Assembly: GCF_001659605.2 (NCBI RefSeq)
Contig: NC_035178.2
Span: 9,556,062-9,620,061 of the forward strand
Source of the DNA: Manihot esculenta
Taxonomy: Eukaryota; Streptophyta; Magnoliopsida; Malpighiales; Euphorbiaceae
Direction: 5' to 3'
Length of the DNA stretch: 64,000 nt
The notes beneath the pieces were generated by a model. That model had not been told where the DNA came from, ran no database searches, and saw only the letters and a list, made by a program, of their open reading frames with translations. Made by a program: the position numbers and the translations under genes. Of this stretch, positions 36,047 through 47,639 are shown piece after piece. Every line of letters starts with the position of its first letter. Position 1 is the first letter of the stretch.

Positions 36047-38905
36047 TTAGATTGGCACTTGTTCGAGCAACAACTTTGAGACATAATCTTTCATACTAAA
36101 AGGATTTGTGTAAGCATCAACGAAGTTAAAAGTAAATTCTGACATGCTTGTAAAGTTATGAAAATACTTGAGAATAATTCTTGAGACGCGGCTCGGTTTT
36201 AATAACTCTTCGTTTATGTCCTTCCATGCACTTGCAATTATTTTCTTAATCTCCTTAATTGCCTCTTCTTTTGAGACACCATATTTATTCATGTAACATT
36301 CCACAGATGAAGCACAATCTCCTCTCTTTTGCTCATCCTTCAATTATGTACCAAATTGTACTAAATATTTTAGCATAACGTAAAAAAATTTAATTAAATT
36401 TATCTATTAAACTATACTATATATAATCGGAATGTCACATCTCTTTATACTATTGAGGCTGAATCCATATAATTATGAAAAAGAAAATTCTTATTTAAAT
36501 TCGATTTTCACTATAAATTTATATTATGTACGTACCTCATGACCAACTATGTCATTCCTTAGATTTCCAATTAACTTGGCAGCATTGACAATTTTTGGAT
36601 TGCTTCGGATCCACACAATTTCCTTCATCCCAAAATCCTTCATTCCAAGGAGGAATCCCGATGTGAGGAAATCACAAGTACTTACAATTAATCCATTTTG
36701 CATGTACTCCTCGAATGCTGGCACACATCCATCACTAACCCATTGTGCCTCAACTAGGTAGCTTCTCATCAGTTCTTTTAACTAATAATTAAAAATAAAA
36801 ACAATAAAAATATTATTTCAACTAATAAATTTTTATTCTCTAAATTTATAAAATAATACACATTTTTAAAAAATATATATATATAGTAAAAAAAAAGAAG
36901 GGAATATATATATTACCATCTCTTTGGAATAAGAGGTTTTGTATTCATTGCCACAATCATCTGTTTCTTCAAAAAGTTTCAATAGAGCCTTGTAAAGATT
37001 TTTCATATATTCTGGTAACTCATCACTAGCATCAATATTGCACCTGAAAATTTTGGAAAAAAAAAAACCAACGTATTGATGTGTTTTTAATCGATTTTTT
37101 CTTTTTTATTATATTTATGACTCATAACTTAAAATATATAGAGTAAATATCTTATTTTTAAACTGAATAAAATTTATAATTATATTAAAATTAAAGAGTC
37201 TAACACTATAAATATAAATATGACATATATTTTTTTGACTTTATCCATTACGGTGAAAGAATTTGATCAATTGGTAATAAAGACTTTTGCCCATTATAGT
37301 GAGAAGCTTTTGCTCAATTGAGGAGGATTTTTTTCTATCATATGATGGGTGACTTTTACCCGGCCTAAAAAATTCTCATAAGAGAAAGAAATGACTCGGT
37401 AAAAAGGAAAAAAGTTTTGTCCATATAGTTAAAGATATAGTGAATTGTATAATATAACTATAATAAATAGATTGAGAGGGATTAACTAACATATTTACTA
37501 AGAAACAGTTAGTACTAAGATTAATTGAGTTAATGGTTTGATAACTTGAGCTTCTGATCGATGAATTTATTGAAAACAGTGGGAGTAATTTATTAAAGCA
37601 ATTAATTAGGGCAAGTAACAGAAACAAAACCTTTCAAATGCAGCAGTAAAACGTTGTAGCTCATCAAGTGTACCATATGCATCATATGTATCATCTACTG
37701 CTGTTGTCATTTGTACATACTTAGAAATCAGCAGCCGAGAAGCAGCAAACTGAGGCTCAAATATGGATCCAAGTGCCCATATATAGCTTTCCACTATTCT
37801 ATCTCTCATATATGGAAGTTTCTCCACAAGATTCATGTCGTTCCACCACCTAAATAATCAATAATTTCAATTATATTAAGTTATCTAAGTTCCGAATTTG
37901 AATATCTATAGTCCAGCAAACCCAAAAAATAAAAATAAAAATATACCTTGATAGCAAGGATAGCTCTTCTCTGTACAATAATTGCAGTCGATTATAATCC
38001 AACTTTGCAAACTTGAGTAGAGTTTCATTTCGAGACTCATCTTCTTCATAAAAGGAAATATACTGCAAAGCCTTCAGTCTCTCCATGGTTTGATGGAATG
38101 GCCACAATAGACAATTCCTTATATGCTTTGCAAGATGAGGACTTGATTGGTCAGCTAAGGTTTCCAGGTGTTTCCTTGTAAAAGCAAGTGCCTTATCTAA
38201 AATATATTCTCCATGCACACTCAGAAAGCTAGCTTCATACAAGCTTAGAAGTCCTTTCACATCGCTGATGTTGATTTTGCTGAACTCTCCATCACTGTCC
38301 TGGAATTTCTTGAACACATCTGAGTCATGATAATCCTCCACTTTATTAGTTTCATGCAGCAACTACTAAACAGGATGATACATATATCTAAGCTTGTCTA
38401 GCTACTTACCACAAGATATTTTGTATCCATGTTGTCTTAAAATCCGAAATACAAGTGCCACAGCATAGAGATCATATTTATCATCATCGAGTTGTTCTTG
38501 CAGAGCAATGAAAATATGATGCAGCTGGTTTTCAATCTCATTCTCAAAGTGATAAGACACACCAAGGCAGTGCAGCAAGTTGATAAATTCTATGTTGTCC
38601 ATTAGCTCTCTTGTAGATTTTCTTAACAATATGTCGTAAACTGTTTCTTTGAGTGCTTCTACCTCTTTGGTGTATGATTGGATTAGTTCCTGTGCAAGCA
38701 GTTGCATGACATCCATTTAGATACTCTCAAGATCTAATTAAGGCTATCAGCACATGAAAGTAAATAATTTATAATGAAAATATATATAAAAAGAAAAGGG
38801 AATTACCGAATCTTGAGAGGAAAATGAAGAAAAGGAGCAACCCCAAATGTTAGCTGGGGGAAGGTATGCATATGAACGAAAAGTTTCTTGCTCATTTTTT
38901 GCCAT
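36047..38905 (-). CDS. Terpene synthase, TPS-a-like, probably a sesquiterpene synthase; seven exons
   Basis: The gene reads as complete: join of 38905-38807, 38689-38410, 38319-37947, 37849-37631, 37043-36917, 36781-36536 and 36337-36047. All introns are GT-AG and phases agree, giving 544 codons and TAA. Class I terpene synthases ionise a prenyl diphosphate and cyclise it, using Mg2+. Visible motifs are the N-terminal PPANIWG (no transit peptide, hence probably cytosolic and using farnesyl diphosphate), RDR at 266-268, DDTYD at 303-307, and a second metal site with N442, D443, G446 and E450. Gly replaces the usual Ser/Thr at 446, a variant I recall from some active plant enzymes. Exon 5 is 12 bp shorter than in the neighbouring pseudogene and begins RCNID rather than RWNI. 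The start is the first ATG after the TATA box. The product cannot be predicted from sequence. Confidence 0.92.
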
Positions 38906-40706
38906 TTTCTAGCGAAGTAGCTCTGGTAGCTAATCAAAGCAAAGGAGCTAAATGGTTGTGTATGCTCTTAACATTTCAAGGCAAAGCCATTTATATAATA
39001 ATTTAAAATAAAATTTAAAATATAATTATTTTTTTACGCATATGTATAATATTTTATTATAATAATAAAATATTATAATTAATTTAATTATTGTTTATAA
39101 TACACTTAACTTATGTATTATATATTGTAATTTTTAATAATTTATTAATGTAAAAATTTTAATTTTAAAAAACCATAGCTAATAAATTGTAAAACAATAA
39201 TATAGTCTAAATAAAAGAAAATAAAAATAGCTACCAATTTAGAAAACAATTCTAAAATTAAAATTGATTCGAAATATTATTGATTCTCATATCTATTTTT
39301 TAACTTTTTAATATCTTACCGTTTACTAATATAATTAGAGTATGATTTAAGTTTTACAATAAAATATATTTATGAATAACCATTATAAAAATATATTTTA
39401 TTATAAAATTAAATTATAAATAATATTACTCACCTTTAATATCTTATCAGATGTGAAATTATTCAGTTTGGTTCGATTTTAAATTGAATTGATCGAATAT
39501 TTACCTTTAAATATAGAGACAGGTTATTCTGAAGTAAATTTTTTAAGATTATTTTATTTTTTCATTTTTTTAATATATAAATATATAATATTTTTTTTTA
39601 ATGTATTAAAACTCATTAAAATAAAAATTTTTTAAATAAATTAATAAATTATGTTAAATTTATGTATTATTTATTTTTTATAATTATTTTTAAATTATAT
39701 AATTACTCTATTCTTAACGCTAAAAGCTACTCTCCAATTATGTCAGGACAACATAAATAGAGGGAGTAAATAGATAAAACAACAATAATTATTACCTTAG
39801 ACTTATTTTTTTAGTAGTATCGAAATATTAAATTTATTAAATTTATTAAATATCCAATCCGTTATTAAATAAGTAATTGCATTGCGCTTTAGTACCAAAT
39901 GCACAAATCTGTTGCTAAATACCAACAAGACAGATTTTCAAATGTTATATGTATTAATAACGAATTAATAATATACGAGTCGATTTGTTACTAATTAGTT
40001 TTTATGTCCATTACTGATTAGTAACGGATAAAATTTATTATTATTTTTTATTATTAATCTAATGATATTTTATATTAAATTAATTTTATTTAAAATTAAT
40101 AAACTAAATGTAAATTAATTTTGATAATAGATAAAAAGATAAAAAAAAAGTCAAATAACACTAATTTTTTCATTATTAATTTTAAAATTTAACTTTTATT
40201 AAAATGTAATTATTTAACCATTACGCTTGAATATATATATATACTCTGAATTATTACGAATTAAAAAGTTATATTTTATAAAATTTAAGTTTAATAATTA
40301 TATTTTATAAAGTTTAAAAATTAATTAATTATATTTTTAGTTAAATATTAAAAATAATATTTCATACTGTTCCATTATTATTTTATTTTATTTTAAATAA
40401 ATTTTACAGAATGCTAAGGGATGACAAGAAGTTACTATTGTGGTCCATCAATACTATTGTCCCTATCCATGTGCTAATTTCTCATCTCATCAATAAACTT
40501 GGGTACTACTAAAAAGATAAGCCCTGACCCACAATTTGGTTTATCTTAATTCCCATAAAATGAAGGGCTATGCTTATCTTTCGTAGAAATTTATAATACA
40601 CCTGTACTGTTTTATCAACCCATTTGCTCTGCCAATATTCTTGTTCTTTCAAAGTCCACATCATCTATGTAATTTTATCGTTTCCTATAATAATAATAAT
40701 ATAATA
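38906..40706. other. AT-rich upstream region of the intact terpene synthase
   Basis: This 1.8-kb region separates the terpene synthase start codon from element E. It is AT-rich, has no credible open frame, and should hold the gene's promoter and 5' untranslated region. The segment 40395-40700 is less AT-biased but showed no recognisable gene. CTCGT at 40707-40711 is the target duplication of E. Confidence 0.6.
38992..38998 (-). promoter_or_regulatory. TATA box of the terpene synthase gene
   Basis: On the minus strand TATATAA, followed by ATGG, lies 87 bp upstream of the ATG at 38905. A start about 30 bp downstream would give a 5' untranslated region of roughly 55-60 nt with no intervening ATG in good context. 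This supports the chosen start. Confidence 0.65.
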
Positions 40707-40711
40707 CTCGT

Positions 40712-41205
40712 TGATGACCGCTGGATTTCTTCGCCCCAGAACAGGGGCTTAACCACAGCCAAAGGCCCATGACACAGAGGCCCACGTACTTGATACCCCC
40801 CAACAAGCCTGGCTCATTTCAGCTTCCGGGCCGGGCTCGATCAAGCTTCCTTACTCAGTCCAGCCTGATCCCTGACCAGCAGACCCCTCTCAGGTCCAGC
40901 GTCCAGCCCAACTCTCGGCCCAGCCCGGGGTCCAGAACAGTACTCACCAGACAGCCTGGCAGATCCGCTCGAACGTACGCATGAGGAGAATCAGAGGCCG
41001 TTACGCATGTAGCAGGCAGCTGATACCCTAGTACACCCGAATCTGTATGGCAGAGACGCGTGGCCCAATCCTGGAGAGACCTTTACACGTCACCAGCAAG
41101 CAAGACAATGTATAAAAGAGGAGTCCCCTCCTTAGAAAGTTTTAAGCCTTATTCTGTAACACGAAACCCTGGTAAAACCCTATTCTATTGGATCTCAGAT
41201 CATCA
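40712..41205 (+). mobile_element. Element E 5' LTR
   Basis: This 494-bp LTR differs from the copy at 63106-63599 at about four positions. A TATA box lies at 41111. The LTR ends CAGATCATCA, one base before the primer-binding site. It shares nothing visible with the Tekay-type LTRs. Confidence 0.95.
41111..41118 (+). promoter_or_regulatory. TATA box of element E 5' LTR
   Basis: TATAAAAG lies about 400 bp into the LTR, leaving about 95 bp to its end. That suits a short R-U5 region and a transcript that starts near 41140. The 3' LTR has the same box at 63505. Confidence 0.7.
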
Positions 41206-41224
41206 ATTGGCGCCGTCTGTGGGA
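41206..41224 (+). other. Primer-binding site of element E
   Basis: ATTGGCGCCGTCTGTGGGA follows the LTR. Sites that start TGGCGCC are usual in Tat-lineage elements. They differ from the initiator-Met type used by elements A, B and D. I cannot name the tRNA without a search. Confidence 0.7.
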
Positions 41225-41284
41225 AAACGAAGGAGATCTTTTCATCACCGGAGTTTTCACTCTCAAAACCCACTGAGATCCACA

Positions 41285-44200
41285 ATGGCAAACCACCAAG
41301 AAAGTAACCTTAATATTCCAAATGACTTAAGCTCCGCCCAAGAGGGGCAGCAGTTCTCTTTTTCTAGCCCTACGACGTTGAACAACCAAACACCCATCTC
41401 TCTTAATCCCTCGCCAGGCTTGGCAGGGAATACTCCCACCATGACCCTATCTAACCAAGACATTCAAACCATGGCTCTCCAGCTACAAACCACTGCTCAC
41501 TGGTTGGGGCAGATAATGCAACAAAGGGGACTTAGCACCCCAGTAAACGCACTCCCAGTAGTGGAGGAACCCAGAACCGATGAACCCCGACCTACCTCTA
41601 TCCGCCTCCAAACTAACAACAACGATGCCGGAGAAGAGGAAGAACCGGAGGCCCGAATCCATGGGAGAAGGGCAAGAGAGATGATAGAAAATGAAGAGGT
41701 GGACGACTATTCTGCTGAAACAACCAGGGAAACGGGAACTGAAACAGAGGAGGAAGAATGTAGTTTGGGCAAAAGATCCAGCCCAGAAGACGAGAAAATA
41801 AACCAAAAGCTGAAAAGGTTGAAGGAACAGCTCCTAACTGAGCTAGGTAAGAAAGATCAGAGTCAAACCTCCTTGCCTACTTCTTCTCCCTTCTCAAAGT
41901 TAATGCAGCAGGAGACCGTTCCCAAAAAGTTTATGATGCCGCCGATGGCGGCCTATAATGGGGCTGGAAACCCGAGAGAACATGTCATGAACTATAAGAC
42001 TTTCATGGAGTTGCAAACTCTGTCAGATGCTCTGATGTGCAAGGTGTTCCCAACAACGCTCTCGGGACCAGCGAGGGCATGGTTCAACAGCCTGGAGGCC
42101 GGAAGCATTAAAAGTTTTGGAGACCTTGCCCTCCGCTTCATCAGCCGGTTCGTAGCCGGGGTGCCAGCAGATAGGAAGACAAGCTATCTGGAAACAGTTA
42201 GGCAAAAAGCTGATGAATCTCTCAGAGAGTATGTCGCCCGTTTCAATACGGAGGCCCTGCAGATTCCCGAGCTCGACGAAGGAAGGGCGGTAGAGGCCAT
42301 GCAAAAGGGAACAACCTCTGCCGAGTTCTTTGGTTCTTTGAGCAGGAAACCTCCGACCTCACTGGCCGAGTTGATGAAGAGGGCGGAAAAGTACATAAGG
42401 CAGGATGACGCCTTAGTAACGAGTAGATTTGCCAAAGGGGTGGCAGGAAAAGAGAAAGCCCCGGAGGAAGGAAGGCTGGAGAAACACGAAAAGAAGCGTG
42501 GGAAGAGGCCTGAGCCATATAAGCAGGCCTGGGAAAGAAGGGATCAAAGGCCCCCCCTCCTCCCAGGGCTCATGAACCACGAGTGCTCCCCCCTTGGGTT
42601 CCTGAGAAGCCTACTCCCCTCAACGCCTCCAGAGCCGAAGTGCTCATGGCAGTCCAGGATAAGGAGTTCCTCCAGTGGCCTAAACCCATGAGGTCGGAAG
42701 CAGATCAGAGGAATCCTGACAAGTATTGTCAGTACCACCGGACACATGGCCACGATACAAATAACTGTTTTCAGTTAATCGCGGAGATTGAAAGATTGAT
42801 AAAAAGGGGGCATCTCAAAAATTTTGTGAAGAAACCGGAGGGGCAGAGGCCTCCGCCCAGTCCGGCAGCCCAGATGCCCAGGAGAACCGGAGCTGGACCA
42901 GTGAATGATGGGTCTAGTGGGACTATTAATATGATTGTTGGAGGAACTGGAGGACGGATGAGCCGTCGAGGAAAGAAGAGAAACCGGGAAGGAGAGATCA
43001 GCAATGGCGAGGTCATGCAGATCGTTGAACACTCACCCATGGCCATCGTTTTCTCTTCAGAAGATGCACAGGGCATTCAGATGCCCCATGATGACGCGCT
43101 TGTTATTGAAGCAGTCATTCATAATTTTCGGGTGAAGAAGGTTCTGGTGGATGATGGGAGTAAGGTCAATTTATTGCCATATCGGGTTTTCCAGCAGTTG
43201 GGAATCCCGGAGGAACAGCTGGTTCGGGACCAGTCACCCATCAAAGGGATCGGAGGAGCACCGGTATTTGTAGAAGGGAAGGTGAAGCTGGCCCTTACCT
43301 TGGGAGAAGCACCCAGAGCTCGCACCCATCATGAGGTGTTTTTGGTGGTTAAACTCCCACTGAGTTACAATGCGATTTTAGGAAGGCCGGCGTTGTTTAG
43401 CTTTGAAGCTGTCACCAGCATCAGGTATTTAGCACTCAAGTTTCCAACGGAAGAAGGAGTGGGAATGGTTCGGGGCAGCCAGGAAGAAGCAAGGGCGGTA
43501 TACTTGGCCACAGTAACAGAACCGAGCTCAACTGGAGAAGCACTCGACTCGGAAGTTCTGGAGGTCAGAGATGAAACAAAAGAAGCCCGGACAGAGCCAG
43601 TCGGAGAATTGGAGACCTTCCCCTTATCAGAAGCAGATGCAAGCAAGGTTTTCAGTCTTAATGCCAACCTCACCAAAGAACAAAAAGGTGAAGTCATGAC
43701 TCTGATCCGAGGTCACGCGTCGACCTTCGCATGGAAGCCCTCAGACATGCCAGGAATTGACCCCAAAGTGATGACACACCGATTGAATGTCCTCCCCGAG
43801 GCCAGACCAGTGAAGCAAAAGAAGAGAGTAGTAGGAAGAGAAAAACAGCAAGCCACCCGGGAGGAAGTGCAGAAGTTAGAAGAAGCAGGCTTTATTAGGG
43901 AAGTAATGTACCCACAATGGTTGGCAAATCCTGTGTTAGTCAAAAAAGCCAACGGCAAATACAGGATGTGCATAGATTTTACCGACCTAAATAAAGCCTG
44001 CCCCAAAGATTGTTACCCCCTCCCCGATATTAATAAAATGGTCGATTCAACGGCCGGATTTGATTATATGTCTTCTTTGGATGCTATGTCTGGTTACCAC
44101 CAAATCCCAATGGAGAAGTCGGATGAGGAGAAAACCTCATTTATAACTGAAGACGGGACTTACTGCTACAAAGCTATGCCTTTCGGATTAAGAAACGCCG

Positions 44201-45514
44201 GGGCAACTTACCAACGATTAATGAATAAAACCTTTAAGAACCAGATCGGCAGGAATGTAGAAGTGTATGTGGATGACATGGTGGTTAAAAGTTCAACTTT
44301 TCAACAACACATAGCAGATCTAAGGGAGATATTTGGGGTGTTAGATCAATACAGAATGAAGTTAAACCCAGCAAAATGTGCTTTTTTCATCAGGGGAGGA
44401 AAGTTCTTGGGATACATGGTGAGTGGAAGAGGCATTGAGCCCAATCCGGAGAAAGTAGAAGCCATATTGAATATGCCAGAGCCGACCTGCGTAAGGGACG
44501 TCCAGAGATTAACCGGGAGAGTGGTGGCGCTTAACCGATTTATGTCGAAGTCAGCAGAAAAGTGTTTACCATTCTTCAAAAAGTTGAGAAAGGTACCAAA
44601 CTTCGAATGGACGGAAGACTGCCAAAAAGCTTTCGCGGAACTTAAGAAATATCTTAGCTCGCCTCACGTGCTCAGTAGTCCCATAAAAGGGGAAGAGCTT
44701 CTGATATATTTGGCAGCCTCAGAACAGGCAATCAGCGCGGTACTAGTAAGGGTAGAAGGAGGAGAGCAGAAACCTGTTTTCTACATCAGCAAGGTACTTA
44801 GAGACACTGAGGTCAGGTACTCGAACATTGAAAAATTGGCTTATGCCTTGTTGTTAGCAGTCCGGAAATTCAAAGTTTATCTGGAAGGCCACCAAGGAGT
44901 TGTGATGACGAACCAACCCTTAAAGAAGATCCTACGTAGGCCGGAAACTTCAGGACGGATGTTAACATGGTCCGTGGAAATCAGCCCCTACTGTCTGGAA
45001 TACTGACCTCGGACAGCAATAAAATCTCAAGCGCTGGCTGACTTCATAGCAGAATGCTCATTCAACGAGGAGAAGGAAGAATCATCCTCGGAGATGCCTA
45101 GAAAGGAAGGAGAGCGAGAGCTTTCCCAAGAATTTAGCTGGAAGCTATATGTAGACGGAGCATCAGGATCTGAGGGCAGCGGCGCAGGGATAATGCTTAA
45201 GGGGCCGGAGGGCTTCAAAGTATGTTATGCTTTACGGTTAGAATTCAAGGCTTCTAACAATATGGCCGAGTACGAGGCCTTGGTGAATGGGATGTTGGTA
45301 GCCTCGGAAGTAGGGGTAACCGACCTCGAAGTAAATAGTGACTCTCAACTGGTGATCAACCAGGTAACGGGGGTATATCAAGCCAGAGACCCCATCATGC
45401 AGAACTATCTTGATAAAGTAAAAGCCATAGAAGCCGAGCTCGCAGAACGGGGAGTTATTGTCAGATTTCAAAGAATACCTCGGGATGAAAATGAGGAGGC
45501 AGACCTGCTTAGTC
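41285..45514 (+). pseudogene. Element E gag-pol, first part: gag, protease, reverse transcriptase, two RNase H domains
   Basis: Gag starts at the first ATG after the leader (MANHQESNLN). It contains an acidic segment, a Retrotrans_gag-like domain (around GPARAWFNSL) and, in another frame, a CCHC-like knuckle CQYHRTHGHDTNNC. The frame switch falls at the run of seven C at 42551-42557, where one base appears missing. Further on come the protease motif LVDDGSKVNLL, reverse transcriptase with YVDDMVVKS (about 44266-44292) and a first RNase H whose usual catalytic Asp is absent (LIYLAAS). TGA follows at 45004-45006. An archaeal-type RNase H (YVDGAS, AEYEAL, NSDSQL, NEEAD) reads on to 45514, where element D interrupts it. 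Confidence 0.88.
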
Positions 45515-47535
45515 TGTAACGCCCCGGAAATCCGGACCGCTACCGGCGCTAGGATCCGGGTCGACTTAAGGCCGCCGGGACCCGTAGCAAGCCTGACATA
45601 TAACCTGTACACCTGTATAATCCCATACATGATCATCAATATGCATAAAAATTAAAACTTTTCTTCATACATACTGAAATCTTTTACATATCATCATAAT
45701 ACAATTGTCATGTCCACCATCTAACTATTACATACATATGACTTTTTCTTCTTGCCTTCTCTATCTATCCCGTACCTGCAAACCTGGGGTTAGGGGAGAG
45801 GGGTGAGCTAGATGCCCAGTGAGTAGAACTGTAAAAGAAAATATTTAAAACATGCTATCATGAAATGCGTCACTGCACAAATAAATCACACCACGGATGG
45901 ACTGATTCAAAAATCCCTCAACTCCATGCCCGGCCCTATTATGGGCACCACAGGACTTCGTATTGCCCGGCCCTATTATGGGCACCACAGGACTTCGTAC
46001 TCGGAGTTATTGCCCGGCCCTATTATGGGCACCACAGGACTTCGTATTGCCCGGCCCTATTATGGGCACCACAGGACTTCGTATATAGAAGGCTAATGAA
46101 TCATCCTAATGTCCATCCACTATCATCTATCACAACAATACAATGCGGCATAGTCGTGGATTCTAATGCAAACAACCTATAATATGATCATGATGCATGA
46201 AGCATGATAAAAGCATTTCATTTCTTAATTTAAAAGGTTAAGTTTAGTTCCACTCACCTCTGGCAGACTCTGACAACTCTGTAGCAGTTGGCTCACTGCT
46301 GGGGTCCTTGGTTCCTCGGGTCCGAACCTACACAGGTGGACTCCAATGAGGGACCAAACATAAATAAACATGACTCTAATATATCCCCCATAAACCCCCT
46401 AAAACATCATGAAAACATCACAGAAAATATGCATGAAATGGCTGAACAGGGCACTTTCGGCGGCACCTTCGGCGGCCGAAAGTCCTGGACAGAGACGAAA
46501 CTCAGGCAGGTTCGGCGGCACCTTCGGCGGCCGAAAGTCCCAGACAGAGACGAAAGTCTCTTTTCGGGGGCACCTTCGGCAGCCGAATGCTGCCTCCACA
46601 AGAGGGGTTCGGCGGCCGAAACTTCTTTCGGCAGCCGAACCTGGTTTCTGCCAAACGGGCAGAAACTTGGTTCACATGAACCTCCTGCCTCCCAAACCCA
46701 TAAATCATGCATATACTTCAACCAAAACATGCATACAAGTTCCTAGGGGCCTCAAACATGCATATACCCCAACTACAACACTTCAAGCATACTCAAACAT
46801 GCCACATTGCTCAAGAATCACATAAAACCTAACATTTGCTTAAAAACTCATACAACCCTATACATGCCATTTTACCCCATAAAATCACTTAAAACTTACT
46901 TAAAACACATGAGGAGCTTAAGATCGGCTCTTACCTCTTGAAGATCGAGAGGGTTGAGGAGATCTAAACTTGGAGATGGGAGAAGTTCCAACTTTTGGTC
47001 TCCAAGCTCCAAAACTCGTTCTAAGCTCAAAGATCTTCAAAACCAAAGTTATAAACTTGTAAAGATCATGGAAAAAGGAAGGAAAAACTCAAGATTGGGG
47101 AAAGGATGGCGGAATGCTCACCTTGGCCGAAATGGGGAGAAAAAGCTCGCCCATTTTCGGCTAAGGGACCCTTTTATAGTGGCTGGCCAGGCCACGTTCG
47201 GGGGCCGAATGTGCCTCCGCATCCATGCAAATGTTCGGCGGCCGAACATGAGGTTCGGCGGCCGAACCTGCTCTTTCCTCACTCATGCTTTCGGGGGCCT
47301 AACGTGCCTTCAAAACGCATGCATGTTCGGCGGCCGAACTTGACTTTCGGCGGCCGAACCTGGGTTTTCCTCCAAAGACTTTTCATGCAAAAACTCATTT
47401 AGTTTCATACTTTAAAACATTAAAATACATGAAAACATTTTATAAAACATGATCCTACCCTTCTAGAGGTCTCCGACATCCGAGATTCCACCGGACGGTA
47501 GGAATTCCGATACCGGAGTCTAGCCGGGTATTACA
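45515..47535 (-). mobile_element. Element D left LTR (its 3' LTR)
   Basis: In window orientation the LTR runs TGTAACGCCCCGG to GGGTATTACA. The complement of a purine tract (47536-47550) follows. It contains a four-copy tandem repeat at 45928-46083 (unit GCCCGGCCCTATTATGGGC plus 16 bp), palindromes at about 46458-46645 and 47230-47360, and the complement of TATAAAAG at 47171-47178. Confidence 0.92.
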
Positions 47536-47639
47536 TTCTCCCCCCCTTAAGAACATTCGTCCCCGAATGTTCCTCACTAGCATACATAGCATGGCATAAA
47601 ACATAACACATAAACACATCAACACATAGGGATCTAACC

